Positions 33,436 to 43,195 are shown, numbered from the stretch's first letter. The stretch: 64,000 bases of DNA from Arcobacter defluvii (GCF_013201725.1 NZ_CP053835.1:62001-126000); one strand, 5' to 3'. Notes: generated from the sequence alone by a model not told the origin. Made by a program: numbers and translations.

Positions 33436-35631
33436 TTAAACCTTTTTATGAGGAAGTTTTATAGTGAAAATTACATTTTCACCATCATTTTTTACGTTTA
33501 TTGTTCCTCTCATTTTATCTTCAACAATAACCTTTGCCATATAAAGTCCAAGTCCTGTTCCATTTTCTTTTGTTGTGAAATATGGTTCAAATATAGATTT
33601 TATGATTTTTTCTTCTATTCTTCCACCATCATCTATAATTTCAATTGTATTATAATTTGTACATCTTTGAATATTTATATCAATTTTTGTTTTTTTATCA
33701 TTATCTTTATATTTTTCTACAATTTTATTTTTTGCATTATTTATTAAATTTAATAAGACTTGTTTAAATTCATTTTCATAACCATAGATTAGTAGTTCTT
33801 CATTTTCATTTTTGTAATTAAAACTCATTTTTATATTAGAATAAAATATTTGTTTTCCAATAATTTCATTTATTTCATTTAAAGCTTTTGAGATGGAAAA
33901 TAGTTTTTTCTTTGTTGAAGGTTTTAAAAAATTTCTAAAATCACTTAGTGTTTTTGACATATATTTTATTTGAACCATAGAATCATTTACAAAATCTTTT
34001 ACATCAACATCTTTTAATTCATTTAATAAATATGAAGTTTGAATATCTTGTACAAGTGCGGATAATTCAACTAATGGTTCATTCCATTGATGAGCAATGG
34101 CAGCAATCATATCTCCCATTTCTGCTAATTTGCTTTGTTGAATTAAAAATTGTTTTTGTTGAACACGTTCACTTATATCATCCATAATACAAACAATTCC
34201 ACCTATACTTCCATCTATATTTTTATAAACAGCTTTATTTAAAATAATATGTTTCATCTCATTAGAATTTGTATAAAAAGTAAATTCTGATGTTCCAGTT
34301 GAAAAAGTTTTTAATAACTCTTTATCCATTTGTGTATTTGCATATGCGACTTTATATGGAAAAAAATCAAAAGCAGTTTTTCCTATAATTTCATCTCTTG
34401 TGCTATTTACTAAAGTTTCAAAACTTGTATTGCATCCTAAAAATTTGCCATCAATATTTTTATAATAAATTGGATTTGGAATAGTATCAAGTAAGACTTT
34501 ATCAAATTCAAGTCTATTAGAGAGTTCTAATTCTACTTTTTCTCTTCTTTGAATATTCGCTTTTAATATAATTACTATAATACTTAATATTAAAATTGTA
34601 AGAATTGATATTATAAAAAATTTATAATGTTCTTTATATATAGAACTTGGTTCATTTATAATTATTGGGTCATTTACAAAATCTGAAATATTTATACTAA
34701 ATTTTTTTAATTCATTATAATCAAACATATAAAGATTTGGTGATTTTTCTAAAATAGGTATATCTTTTGGTTTTTCCCCATTTAATATTTTTAATGCCAT
34801 TTTTGAAACTGCTTCACCTTGTGCTACAGCTGATGTTAAAAGACCTCCAACTATTCCATCATTTAGATAAAAATCCCAAAGTCCATAAATTGGTACTTGA
34901 CTTACTTTTTTTACCTCCTGAAAACTTTGTTTGTAGGTAAAATATTTTCCTGTTGTATCTTTGAATAAAAGTACAAATAAAATTGCACTATTTGTTTTAT
35001 CCAAATTAGATACTTTTTCTTTTAGATTATTTATTTCAAGATTATCTGTATATTCAATATTGAATTTTTTTGAATATTTTTCAATTATTGGATTTAAATC
35101 TCTTTTTACAGCAAAACCAGTTGTTGATTTATCATTTATTATTAGAAGATTTTTTAGATTTGGATGAAGTTTTGAAATAAGTTCTATATTTTTTGCAACA
35201 TCAACTTCTTCTGCAACTCCTGTCATATAGTTTTTCATATCATTTTCATGAAGTAAAACTTTATCAAAGTTGTTTATTCCACAAAAAACTACAGGAATAT
35301 TTTTAAAAAGGTATTCATGATATTTAATCATAAAATCAAAAGCATTATTATCACTAACAATAATCAAATCGAACTTTCTATGTTCGAATTGCTGTTTATA
35401 TAATTTTACTAGATTAGATATATATTCTGGTGTATCAATTCTTTTTGTATCCATATAAACAGTTGTTAATTCAATATCTTTTATTGGTTTGAAGTTTTTT
35501 TCTATCGTTTTTGAAATATCATCACTCCAAATATAACCTTTATGATAAGAGTGAATTAGAAGAACCTCTTTGCTAGAAGCAAAGAGATAATTAAAAAAAA
35601 GAATGCTAAATAGTAAAATAAACCTCATCAT
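33436..35631 (-). CDS. sensor histidine kinase with ABC-substrate-binding-like sensor
   Basis: A 731-residue membrane kinase. A signal/anchor (residues 1-18) leads into a periplasmic domain of about 300 residues resembling the ABC_sub_bind family (KEVLLIHSYHKGYIWSDDI, IYGLWDFYLNDGIVGG). A transmembrane helix at about 340-362 is followed by a PAS domain (FDKVLLDTIPNPIYYKN) and the kinase core. In the core, IAHQWNEPL holds the phosphorylated His, NLINNAKNKI the N-box, and IIDDGGRIEE and GTGLGLYMAK the ATP lid. The signal could be a small periplasmic ligand; given the neighbours, lactate or a related acid is a reasonable guess. Confidence 0.9.
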   Translation of the reverse strand: MMRFILLFSILFFNYLFASSKEVLLIHSYHKGYIWSDDISKTIEKNFKPIKDIELTTVYMDTKRIDTPEYISNLVKLYKQQFEHRKFDLIIVSDNNAFDFMIKYHEYLFKNIPVVFCGINNFDKVLLHENDMKNYMTGVAEEVDVAKNIELISKLHPNLKNLLIINDKSTTGFAVKRDLNPIIEKYSKKFNIEYTDNLEINNLKEKVSNLDKTNSAILFVLLFKDTTGKYFTYKQSFQEVKKVSQVPIYGLWDFYLNDGIVGGLLTSAVAQGEAVSKMALKILNGEKPKDIPILEKSPNLYMFDYNELKKFSINISDFVNDPIIINEPSSIYKEHYKFFIISILTILILSIIVIILKANIQRREKVELELSNRLEFDKVLLDTIPNPIYYKNIDGKFLGCNTSFETLVNSTRDEIIGKTAFDFFPYKVAYANTQMDKELLKTFSTGTSEFTFYTNSNEMKHIILNKAVYKNIDGSIGGIVCIMDDISERVQQKQFLIQQSKLAEMGDMIAAIAHQWNEPLVELSALVQDIQTSYLLNELKDVDVKDFVNDSMVQIKYMSKTLSDFRNFLKPSTKKKLFSISKALNEINEIIGKQIFYSNIKMSFNYKNENEELLIYGYENEFKQVLLNLINNAKNKIVEKYKDNDKKTKIDINIQRCTNYNTIEIIDDGGRIEEKIIKSIFEPYFTTKENGTGLGLYMAKVIVEDKMRGTINVKNDGENVIFTIKLPHKKV

Positions 35632-35654
35632 AAATCCCCTATTTAGCTATTATA

Positions 35655-36242
35655 TCAAGATTTCACAAAAATCACATATCCAGATTTTGGACCATGTGCT
35701 CCAATAACAAGTGATTGTTCAATATCTGCAGTTTTAGATGGACCTGAAATAAATACACCATAACCTTGGTTTTCAAAAGAGATTTTCTCATATGCTTCAT
35801 GCATATTATTTAAAATATCATTTTCATCTATAACAATTACGATATTTTGTGCGATAAAATATAAAGCTCTATGTCTATTTGATGGATTTTTCATCCAAAT
35901 TGCACCATTTTCTGCAACTGCAAAATTTCCTTTTACAACAGCTAAATCAATATCTTTTAAATCATGAGCATCTTCAAAGCTATTTGCATAAAAATTTCCT
36001 AAATTACAAAAATCTACATTAGAAGCTATTTGTTTTTCTTCTGGATATAAATCTTTTATAGTTTGGTCTAAATCTTTTTTATCAATAATTAAAGCTTTCC
36101 CACCAACACTTTCAATCATTGTAGAAAATGTTTGAAATTTATCTTCAAATTTTATTCCAAAATTATCATATGAAGGAAGTTTTACATCTTTTACGACATT
36201 GTTTTCTCTAATTGCATTTAAGATTTTTTCTTTACTAGTCAT
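35655..36242 (-). CDS. lutC: lactate utilisation protein LutC
   Basis: A 195-residue LUD-domain protein, third subunit of the LutABC L-lactate oxidase. It has the family end motif VFISGPSKTADIEQSLVIGAHGPK and the mid-region VKGNFAVAENGAIWMKNP. It overlaps the end of lutB by 8 bases. LutC has no iron-sulfur motif and is needed for the complex to oxidise L-lactate to pyruvate. Confidence 0.93.
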   Translation of the reverse strand: MTSKEKILNAIRENNVVKDVKLPSYDNFGIKFEDKFQTFSTMIESVGGKALIIDKKDLDQTIKDLYPEEKQIASNVDFCNLGNFYANSFEDAHDLKDIDLAVVKGNFAVAENGAIWMKNPSNRHRALYFIAQNIVIVIDENDILNNMHEAYEKISFENQGYGVFISGPSKTADIEQSLVIGAHGPKSGYVIFVKS

Positions 36243-37614
36243 CTAATTCTCCTTCTTTAAACATCTCTTTAAAGCTTTTTTCTGGGAATTTTGGTAAATC
36301 TCTTTGTTTTCCCCATACATTTGCTTTATTGTAAAGTATGAAATTTGGTAGTTTTGGAACTATTACTCTTGCCATTTTTCCAGCAATTTCAAATAAAGCT
36401 GGTTTACTCATAAGCCAAGTGGTTACTTTCATAGCCATTTTCTTTTTACTATCAATTAAATCCATATTTCCTAAATCTTGTCTTAGGCTATAAAGTTGTG
36501 AATCTAAATCAATTTTAACTGGACATACATTTGAACATGAACCACATAATGTACATGCAAACGGTAAAGAGTTATGAAGTTCTGGATGTCTTGCACTTCC
36601 TAAAATAGAACCAATTGGTCCAGGAATTACATACTCATACGAGTGACCACCACTTCTTCTATAAACAGGACATGTATTCATACAAGCACCACATCTAATA
36701 CAATTTAATGCTCTTTTATTTTTTGTTGAACTTAAAAATTGAGTTCTTTTATTATCAACTATAATTATGTGCATTTTTCCACCCTCGATACTTCCGTGAA
36801 AATGTGAAGTATATGAAGTAATTGGTTGTCCTGTTGCACTACGTGCAAGTAATCTTGTAAATACGCCTAAATCTTCAAGTCTTGGAATAATTTTTTCAAT
36901 ACCCATTGAAGCAATATGAAGTTTAGGAACACTTGCTCCCATATCAGCATTTCCTTCATTTGTACAAACTACAACACCACCAGTGTTTGCAATTGCGAAA
37001 TTAACTCCTGTTAATCCTGCATCTGCTGTTAGAAAATCTTCTCTAAGCGCGGCCCTTGCAGCTCGTGTAAGATAAGTTGGGTCATAGTTTCCTTTTTGGG
37101 TTCCTAGTTTTTCATGGAAAGTATCAGAAACATCTGATTTCTTTAAGTGAATTGCTGGAAGAACTATATGTGAAGGTGGTTCATTTCTTAGTTGAACGAT
37201 TCTTTCACCTAAATCTGTATCAATTACTTCAATTCCTCTACTTTCTAAGTAAGGATTTAAGTGACACTCTTCTGTTAGCATTGATTTTGATTTAACGATT
37301 TTTTTTACATTGTTTTCACTTAAAATTTTGTGAACGATTTCATTGTGCTCTTGTGCATCACATGCAAAGTGAACTGTAATTCCTTTTTCTGTAGCATTTT
37401 TCTCAAATTCTAATAGATATTTATCTAAATTAGCCATTGTATGAGTTTTTATTTGATTTGCATATTCTCTTAATTGTTCCCATTCAGGAATAGATTTACT
37501 AGCTTTGTCTCTTTTTTCTCTTACAAACCATAATGCTTGGTCATGCCAATGCATTCTTTCATCATTAGCTACAAACTTTGTTGCATTATCTGAGTGGTTG
37601 TGATTTGTACTCAT
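36235..37614 (-). CDS. lutB: lactate utilisation iron-sulfur protein LutB
   Basis: A 459-residue protein with an N-terminal LUD domain and a ferredoxin-type C-terminus holding two cluster motifs: CIRCGACMNTCPVYR (about residue 306) and CTLCGSCSNVCPVKID (about residue 356). It resembles YkgF/LutB, the electron-transferring part of the L-lactate oxidising complex. It overlaps lutA by four bases and lutC by eight, showing tight translational coupling. Confidence 0.94.
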   Translation of the reverse strand: MSTNHNHSDNATKFVANDERMHWHDQALWFVREKRDKASKSIPEWEQLREYANQIKTHTMANLDKYLLEFEKNATEKGITVHFACDAQEHNEIVHKILSENNVKKIVKSKSMLTEECHLNPYLESRGIEVIDTDLGERIVQLRNEPPSHIVLPAIHLKKSDVSDTFHEKLGTQKGNYDPTYLTRAARAALREDFLTADAGLTGVNFAIANTGGVVVCTNEGNADMGASVPKLHIASMGIEKIIPRLEDLGVFTRLLARSATGQPITSYTSHFHGSIEGGKMHIIIVDNKRTQFLSSTKNKRALNCIRCGACMNTCPVYRRSGGHSYEYVIPGPIGSILGSARHPELHNSLPFACTLCGSCSNVCPVKIDLDSQLYSLRQDLGNMDLIDSKKKMAMKVTTWLMSKPALFEIAGKMARVIVPKLPNFILYNKANVWGKQRDLPKFPEKSFKEMFKEGELDD

Positions 37615-38360
37615 GGTCGAACTCCTGCAAGAATTTCAACTATATGCATAACTTTTATAGGATTTTTATCTCTATTTATAATTCCATCCATATGCATAAG
37701 ACATGACATATCAGCACCTGTAATAATTGCTGCAGATGAATCTAAGTGATCTTTTATTCTATCTTTTCCCATTGCTACTGAAATGGCTTCTTCTGCAACA
37801 CTAAATGTCCCACCAAATCCACAACATTCATCTTCTCTTCTTAATGTAACTAATTCAATATCATTTACTTTATTTAATAGGTTTTTTAATTTTGAATTAT
37901 AAGGAATATTAAGTTCACTTGCAGTTGCAAGTTTTAAAACTCTATGTCCATGACAAGAGTTGTGAACTCCTACTTTATAAGGGAAAGAGTGGTCAAATTT
38001 TATATTTTCAAGTTTAATTACATCATGTAAAAATTCACAAACTTCATAAATTGAAGTTTTTACTTTATTAAAATCTTTATCGTCATTAAAAAATTCTGCA
38101 TAATGCTCTTTTACCATTGAAACACATGAACCACTTGGTGCTACAATGTAATCATAATCTTTAAATGTTTTCACAAAATTTATAGCTAAAGTCTTTACAT
38201 CTTTTGAACAGCCAGAGTTTGCCATAGGTTGTCCGCAGCAAGTTTGACTTAGAGGATATTCTATGTTTAATCCCTGATTTTTTAGTAGTTTGTATGTAGC
38301 TTTACAAATGTCTGGATACAATTCATTCATAAAACATGGAATAAATAAACCAATTTTCAT
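37611..38360 (-). CDS. lutA: lactate utilisation protein LutA
   Basis: A 249-residue protein with two CCG (DUF224) repeats: CCGQPMANSGC near residue 41 and CCGFGGTFSVAEEA near residue 182. Such repeats bind iron-sulfur clusters in LutA/GlpC/HdrB-like subunits. The N-terminus MKIGLFIPCFMNELYPD is typical of YkgE/LutA. AAGGAG precedes the ATG. First gene of lutA-lutB-lutC, oxidising L-lactate while the separate dld enzyme handles the D form. Confidence 0.94.
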   Translation of the reverse strand: MKIGLFIPCFMNELYPDICKATYKLLKNQGLNIEYPLSQTCCGQPMANSGCSKDVKTLAINFVKTFKDYDYIVAPSGSCVSMVKEHYAEFFNDDKDFNKVKTSIYEVCEFLHDVIKLENIKFDHSFPYKVGVHNSCHGHRVLKLATASELNIPYNSKLKNLLNKVNDIELVTLRREDECCGFGGTFSVAEEAISVAMGKDRIKDHLDSSAAIITGADMSCLMHMDGIINRDKNPIKVMHIVEILAGVRP

Positions 38361-38421
38361 ACTTTCTCCTTATATTTAATAAAGTAATTTTATATTTAAA
38401 GTATGAAATAAATATGATATT

Positions 38422-38988
38422 TTATTTTTTTAATAATATAGATATATCATTTTCTAAATAATATTCTTTTATTTCTATGTTATTAGTTAGAGTTTTACAA
38501 AAAGATAAAATCTCATTTATTTGGATGGTTGTAAGGGAATCATTTTTCAAAAAATTAAAAGCATAAGCTTTATTTGAAGCTTCAAAGCATTTTTTTATAA
38601 ATAAAAATACTTCTTCTTTATCTAAGATATTCATAGCTCCACTACAAACATAATAATCAGATATTTTTAGATTATCTATTAAAATATTTTGTTTTTTAAA
38701 TATTATATTTTCAAATCTTTTTGATGCTATATTTATCATTATATCTTCACAATCAATACCTATATAACTTTTTGGTTCTTTGTTATTTTTTATTAAATAA
38801 TTATAATATTCTCCAAAACCACAGCCTGCATCTATAAGAGTTGATTTTTTTATATCTTTTATAAAAGTTGTTAATATTTCAAACCTTTTATATTGAGTAT
38901 ATTTAGAGTTCCAATGTACACCTTCTGCACTAACTCCATATTCTTTTATAGCTTTTTGATAAAATAGAGTGTTATCTTTTTTTGACAT
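38422..38988 (-). CDS. class I SAM-dependent methyltransferase
   Basis: A 188-residue Rossmann methyltransferase. Motif I is LIDAGCGFGEYYNYL (about residues 48-62), with an acidic residue after the next strand (YIGIDCEDIMINIA). Later motifs are FKKQNIL and CSGAMNIL. The catalytic context gives no clue to the acceptor. It follows the dCMP deaminase gene by 8 bp on the same strand. Confidence 0.8.
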   Translation of the reverse strand: MSKKDNTLFYQKAIKEYGVSAEGVHWNSKYTQYKRFEILTTFIKDIKKSTLIDAGCGFGEYYNYLIKNNKEPKSYIGIDCEDIMINIASKRFENIIFKKQNILIDNLKISDYYVCSGAMNILDKEEVFLFIKKCFEASNKAYAFNFLKNDSLTTIQINEILSFCKTLTNNIEIKEYYLENDISILLKK

Positions 38989-38996
38989 TAAAAAAA

Positions 38997-39434
38997 CTAT
39001 AAAGAAATTTGTTCGATAATTACACCATTATCTTTTATGAATTTTGAAATAATTTCAGAATTTGTATGTTCATAAGCTTTTTCATAAACAATTCTTTTTA
39101 TTCCACTTGCAATTAAATTTTTTGAACATTCACTACAAGGCTCTAAAGTTACATAAATTGTTCCACCTTCAATTGAAATTCCTTTTCTTGCTGCCCAAAT
39201 TATTGCATTCATTTCTGCATGAATTTCATAAGTTTTTGACCATTCATGATGATCTTTTGTATATTCATCATTCCAATGTTCACTGCAATTTATATAACCA
39301 GCAGGTGTACCATTGTAACCAGTTGAAAGGATTCTTCCATCTTTTACAATCACTGCTCCTACTTGTTTTGATACGCATTTTGAAGCAAGTGCAATCTCTC
39401 TTGCTATGTTTATAAAACTTTGATCGTTTAACAT
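38997..39434 (-). CDS. dCMP deaminase (ComEB-like)
   Basis: A 145-residue zinc deaminase. The active-site pair is HAEMNAIIWAARKG (zinc His and catalytic Glu) and TLEPCSECSKNLIASG (two zinc Cys). The N-terminal segment SKCVSKQVGAVIVKDGRILSTGYNG matches dCMP/ComEB deaminases rather than tRNA-adenosine deaminases. It would supply dUMP for thymidylate synthesis. Confidence 0.9.
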   Translation of the reverse strand: MLNDQSFINIAREIALASKCVSKQVGAVIVKDGRILSTGYNGTPAGYINCSEHWNDEYTKDHHEWSKTYEIHAEMNAIIWAARKGISIEGGTIYVTLEPCSECSKNLIASGIKRIVYEKAYEHTNSEIISKFIKDNGVIIEQISL

Positions 39435-39592
39435 AATATTCCTAAAATTTATTTTTTTAATTATATCTAAAAGATATTTTAAGATATTTTATTTTAAAAC
39501 TTAAATAAAGCTTATTTAAATAGTTAAAAATATATTTATCAGAAAAATTGTGCTATTATCAGAAAAAATTTTACTAAATAAAAAGGCTAAGT

Positions 39593-40060
39593 ATGGATTT
39601 TAAAGACATCAAAGAATTAATAAGAGTTTTCGATAAAAGCGAACTTAACAAATTAAAAGTTAAAGAGGGTGAATTCGAAATTTCTATGCAAAGAGGTTTT
39701 GAAGGTGTTGTAACTACTGTGTCAGCAACTCCTGCAGTTGCAGCTCCTGTTGCAGCAATTAGTGCACCAGTTTCAACTACAAGTGTTGTTTCAACTGATA
39801 CGGCAACTACAACTAAAAGTGGAGATTTTATCAATTCACCAATGGTTGGTACATTTTATTCATCACCATCTCCTGAATCTCCAGCATTTGTAAATGTAGG
39901 TGATACTATTAAAAAAGGTCAAACACTTTGTATTTTAGAAGCAATGAAAATTATGAATGAAGTTGAAGCTGAATTTAATTGTAAAATTTTAGAGATTTTA
40001 GTAAAAGATGGTTCTCCTGTTGAGTATGATATGCCAATTTTTGTTGTTGAAAAATTATAA
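39593..40060 (+). CDS. accB: biotin carboxyl carrier protein of acetyl-CoA carboxylase
   Basis: A 155-residue AccB. An N-terminal helical part (DFKDIKELIRVFDKSELNKL) and an Ala/Thr/Pro/Val linker lead to the C-terminal biotinyl domain, with the biotinylated Lys in EAMKIMNEVEA (about residue 121) and the usual MVGTFYSSPSPESPAFV thumb. accC follows after 9 bp, as in most bacteria. This supplies malonyl-CoA for fatty-acid synthesis. Confidence 0.96.
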   Translation: MDFKDIKELIRVFDKSELNKLKVKEGEFEISMQRGFEGVVTTVSATPAVAAPVAAISAPVSTTSVVSTDTATTTKSGDFINSPMVGTFYSSPSPESPAFVNVGDTIKKGQTLCILEAMKIMNEVEAEFNCKILEILVKDGSPVEYDMPIFVVEKL

Positions 40061-40069
40061 GAGTTAAAT

Positions 40070-41422
40070 ATGGCAGAAATTAAAAAAATTTTAATAGCTA
40101 ACAGAGGAGAAATCGTTCAAAGAGCTGTTAGAACAATAAGAGAAATGGGAAAAAAATCAGTTGCCATTTATAGTGCTGGTGATAAAAATGCATCATATTT
40201 AAAACATGCAGATGAAGCTGTATGTATTGGTGGTGCAAAATCAAGTGAGTCATACTTAAATATACCAGCAATTATTACAGCTGCAGAAATGACAGGTTGT
40301 GATGCTATTTTCCCAGGATATGGATTTTTATCTGAAAATCAAGATTTTGTTGAAATATGTAGATTACATAATATTAAATTTATTGGTCCATCTGTTGAAG
40401 TAATGGAAAAAATGGCAGATAAATCAAAAGCAAAAGAAGAGATGATTAAAGCTGGAGTTCCAGTAGTTCCAGGAAGTAAAGGTTCTGTTCATTCTGTAAC
40501 TGAAGGTAAAAAAGTTGCTGCTGAAATTGGTTATCCAATTATGGCAAAAGCTGCTGCTGGTGGTGGAGGAAGAGGAATGAGACTTATTAAAGAAGAATCA
40601 GAATTTGAACAACTGTTTATGGCAGCATCAAGTGAAGCACTTGCAGCATTTGGTGATGGAACAATGTATCTTGAAAGATTTATTAATAATCCAAGACACA
40701 TTGAGGTTCAAGTTGTTGGTGATTCTCATGGTAATGCTATTCATATTGGGGAAAGAGATTGTTCATTACAAAGAAGACATCAAAAAGTTATCGAAGAATC
40801 ACCTGCAATTTTATTAAATGATGAAACTAGATCAAAACTTCATGATGTTGCTGTAAAAGCTACTAAATATTTAAAATATGAAGGTGCTGGAACTTTTGAA
40901 TTTTTAGCTGATGACAAACAAAATATTTATTTTATGGAAATGAATACAAGACTTCAAGTTGAGCATCCAGTTTCTGAAATGGTTTCAGGTATTGATATTG
41001 TTGAACTTATGATTAAAGTTGCTGAAGGTGAAAAAGTTCCTCCTCAAGAATCAATTAAATTTAGAGGTCATGCTATTGAGTGTAGAATTACTGCAGAAGA
41101 TCCAAATACATTTTTACCATGTCCAGGTAAAATAACACAATGGATGGTTCCAGGGGGAAGAAATGTAAGAGTTGATTCTCATATCTATACAAACTATGTA
41201 GTTCCTCCTTATTATGATTCAATGATTGGAAAATTAATTGTTTGGGGAAGAGATAGAAATAAAGCTATAAATATTATGAAAAGAGCTTTAAATGAGTTTG
41301 AAGTAGAAGGAATTAAAACAACTATTCCATTCCATCAAAAAATGATGCAAAATGAAGATTTTATTTCAAATAATTATGACACTAAATATCTAGAAAATTA
41401 TAAAGGTCTAGATGAATTATAA
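40070..41422 (+). CDS. accC: biotin carboxylase subunit of acetyl-CoA carboxylase
   Basis: A 450-residue ATP-grasp enzyme that carboxylates biotin on AccB. It has the N-terminal KKILIANRGEIVQRAVRTIRE, the glycine-rich ATP loop KAAAGGGGRGMR, the HIGERDCSLQRRHQKVIEESP segment and the active-site EMNTRLQVEHPVSE. Length and motif order are complete. A terminator lies right after the stop codon. Confidence 0.97.
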   Translation: MAEIKKILIANRGEIVQRAVRTIREMGKKSVAIYSAGDKNASYLKHADEAVCIGGAKSSESYLNIPAIITAAEMTGCDAIFPGYGFLSENQDFVEICRLHNIKFIGPSVEVMEKMADKSKAKEEMIKAGVPVVPGSKGSVHSVTEGKKVAAEIGYPIMAKAAAGGGGRGMRLIKEESEFEQLFMAASSEALAAFGDGTMYLERFINNPRHIEVQVVGDSHGNAIHIGERDCSLQRRHQKVIEESPAILLNDETRSKLHDVAVKATKYLKYEGAGTFEFLADDKQNIYFMEMNTRLQVEHPVSEMVSGIDIVELMIKVAEGEKVPPQESIKFRGHAIECRITAEDPNTFLPCPGKITQWMVPGGRNVRVDSHIYTNYVVPPYYDSMIGKLIVWGRDRNKAINIMKRALNEFEVEGIKTTIPFHQKMMQNEDFISNNYDTKYLENYKGLDEL

Positions 41423-41427
41423 GAATT

Positions 41428-41444
41428 AGAGCTTAGCTCTTTTT
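41428..41444 (+). terminator. terminator after accC
   Basis: AGAGC (41428-41432) and GCTCT (41436-41440) pair over a TTA loop and are followed by TTTT. It ends the accBC transcript. Confidence 0.75.
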
Positions 41445-41473
41445 CTTAAAGCTTAAATTTATATAAAACTAGC

Positions 41474-41479
41474 TATAAT
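41474..41479 (+). promoter_or_regulatory. -10 element for the DEAD-box helicase gene
   Basis: A perfect TATAAT predicts a transcription start near 41486 and hence a leader of about 174 nt before the helicase ATG. No clear -35 is seen, which is common in this group of bacteria. Confidence 0.5.
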
Positions 41480-41489
41480 CCGCAAAATT

Positions 41490-41630
41490 ATACACATTTA
41501 TATACCCATTTTACTTTGATAGATTTTCAAAGATTCATTTTCATTAAACTGACTTACTTGCAAGACTCAAATTGCGTTTTAATTGTACATTTATGGGAGA
41601 TTTAAATCTAACTTATATAACCGTGTGTAT
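41490..41630 (+). promoter_or_regulatory. structured 5' leader of the DEAD-box helicase gene
   Basis: ATACACA (41490-41496), near the predicted 5' end, is complementary to TGTGTAT (41624-41630) near the end of the leader; the latter is followed by a run of six T. CTTGCAAG (around 41558-41565) is a local palindrome between them. The leader could thus fold into a closed domain, either terminating or hiding the start region. Long structured leaders are typical of cold-shock helicase genes such as E. coli csdA; that function here is inference. Confidence 0.4.
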
Positions 41631-41659
41631 TTTTTAACAAATATATACTAAGGTAAAAA

Positions 41660-43195
41660 ATGACTTTTAAAGATTTCAATTTTAAAGAACAATTGCAAAA
41701 AGCAATTGAAGAAGCAGGTTTTAAAGAACCAAGTCCTATCCAAGAACAAGCAATGCCATTTATTTTAAATGGAAAAGATATTGTTGGACAAGCACATACA
41801 GGAACAGGTAAAACAGCAGCATTTGGACTTCCAATTTTAAACAGATTAAAAGGTAAATCAGGTGTTGAAGCAGTAGTTATCGTTCCAACTAGAGAACTTG
41901 CAATGCAAGTTTCTGATGAATTATATAGATTTGGAAAATTCTTAGGAATAAATACTGCAACAGTTTATGGTGGTCAAGCATATGCTAGACAAATTAAACT
42001 TATTGAAAATGCAAGTATTATTGTAGCAACTCCTGGAAGATTTCTAGATTTATTAAGAGGTGAAAAAATAGATATTAAGCCTGACTTTGTAATTTTAGAT
42101 GAAGCAGATGAAATGCTTGATATGGGATTTTTAGATGATATAAAAGAAATTTTCACTTTTTTACCAAAAGAGAGACAAACTTTATTATTTTCTGCAACTA
42201 TGCCAGTTGCTATTAAAAATCTTGCAAAAACAATTTTAAATGAGCCAGAATTTGTTACTTTAACTAAAAGTGATGTAACAAATGCAAAAATTACTCAAAC
42301 TTTCTATGTTGTTGATGAAAGAGAAAGAGATGATGCATTAATTAGACTTTATGATTTTAAAAATCCAAAAAAATCAATTATATTCTGTCGCACTAAAAAG
42401 GAAGTTGATAGATTATCAACTTTCTTAGTTTCTCAAGGATTCATGGCTAAAGGTCTTCATGGAGATATGGAGCAAAGACAAAGAGAAGAAGCAATTAGAG
42501 CGTTTAAAACTTCTAAACTTGAAATTTTAATTGCAACAGATGTAGCTGCTCGTGGTTTAGATGTAAATGATGTTACTCATGTATTTAATTACCATTTACC
42601 ATTTGATTCAGAGTCTTATGTACATAGAATTGGTAGAACTGGAAGAGCAGGAAAAGAAGGTGTTGCAATTTCTATTGTTACTCCACATGAATTTAGAATG
42701 TTACAAAAAATTGAAAAAAATATTGGAACAAAATTAGAAGCTAAAATTGTTCCAAATATTAGTTCTGTAAAAACTAAAAAAATTGCAGATTTAAAACAAC
42801 AAATTATTGATCAAGAGATTAAAGATTATGCTTTAGAATTAGTAGAAGAATTAAAAGAAGAATTTGATATTTCTACAATTGCTTTTAAACTTGCTTCTAT
42901 GATTTCAGCATCAACTTATGTTCAAGGAAATAATAATATTGGAAAATCAGAATCTGATATTAAAAGATTGATTGAAAACTCTTTAAGAGGTGGAGATGAA
43001 AGTTCTGGAAGAAACTCTAGAGGTAGAGGAGGAAGATTTTCATCAAGAGGTTCAGATAGGGACAGAGATAGAAGAAAAGATACAAGAAGTGGGAGTGGGG
43101 ATAGAAATAGCAGACCTTCTTCTGATAGAAGTAAATTTCCTAAAAGTGATAAACCTTCAAAACCTAGAACAGAAAGAAGTAGAAAAAGAGATTAA
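41660..43195 (+). CDS. DEAD-box RNA helicase
   Basis: A 511-residue ATP-dependent RNA helicase. All core motifs are seen: Q motif FKEPSPIQEQ, AHTGTGKT (I), PTRELAMQ (Ia), LDEADEML (II, DEAD), SATMP (III), IFCRTKKE (IV), ATDVAARGLDV (V) and HRIGRTGRAGKEG (VI). A C-terminal extension beyond about residue 440 is basic and rich in Arg, Gly, Ser and Asp (RGRGGRFSSRGSDRDRDRR), typical of RNA-binding tails in cold-adapted helicases of the DeaD/RhlE group. A long leader suggests post-transcriptional control. Confidence 0.95.
   Translation: MTFKDFNFKEQLQKAIEEAGFKEPSPIQEQAMPFILNGKDIVGQAHTGTGKTAAFGLPILNRLKGKSGVEAVVIVPTRELAMQVSDELYRFGKFLGINTATVYGGQAYARQIKLIENASIIVATPGRFLDLLRGEKIDIKPDFVILDEADEMLDMGFLDDIKEIFTFLPKERQTLLFSATMPVAIKNLAKTILNEPEFVTLTKSDVTNAKITQTFYVVDERERDDALIRLYDFKNPKKSIIFCRTKKEVDRLSTFLVSQGFMAKGLHGDMEQRQREEAIRAFKTSKLEILIATDVAARGLDVNDVTHVFNYHLPFDSESYVHRIGRTGRAGKEGVAISIVTPHEFRMLQKIEKNIGTKLEAKIVPNISSVKTKKIADLKQQIIDQEIKDYALELVEELKEEFDISTIAFKLASMISASTYVQGNNNIGKSESDIKRLIENSLRGGDESSGRNSRGRGGRFSSRGSDRDRDRRKDTRSGSGDRNSRPSSDRSKFPKSDKPSKPRTERSRKRD

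Noticed and set aside
33382-33747. 121-residue frame on the plus strand opposite the kinase/regulator genes
   Set aside because: Phe/Tyr/Ile/Asn/Cys-rich antisense translation of well-supported genes.
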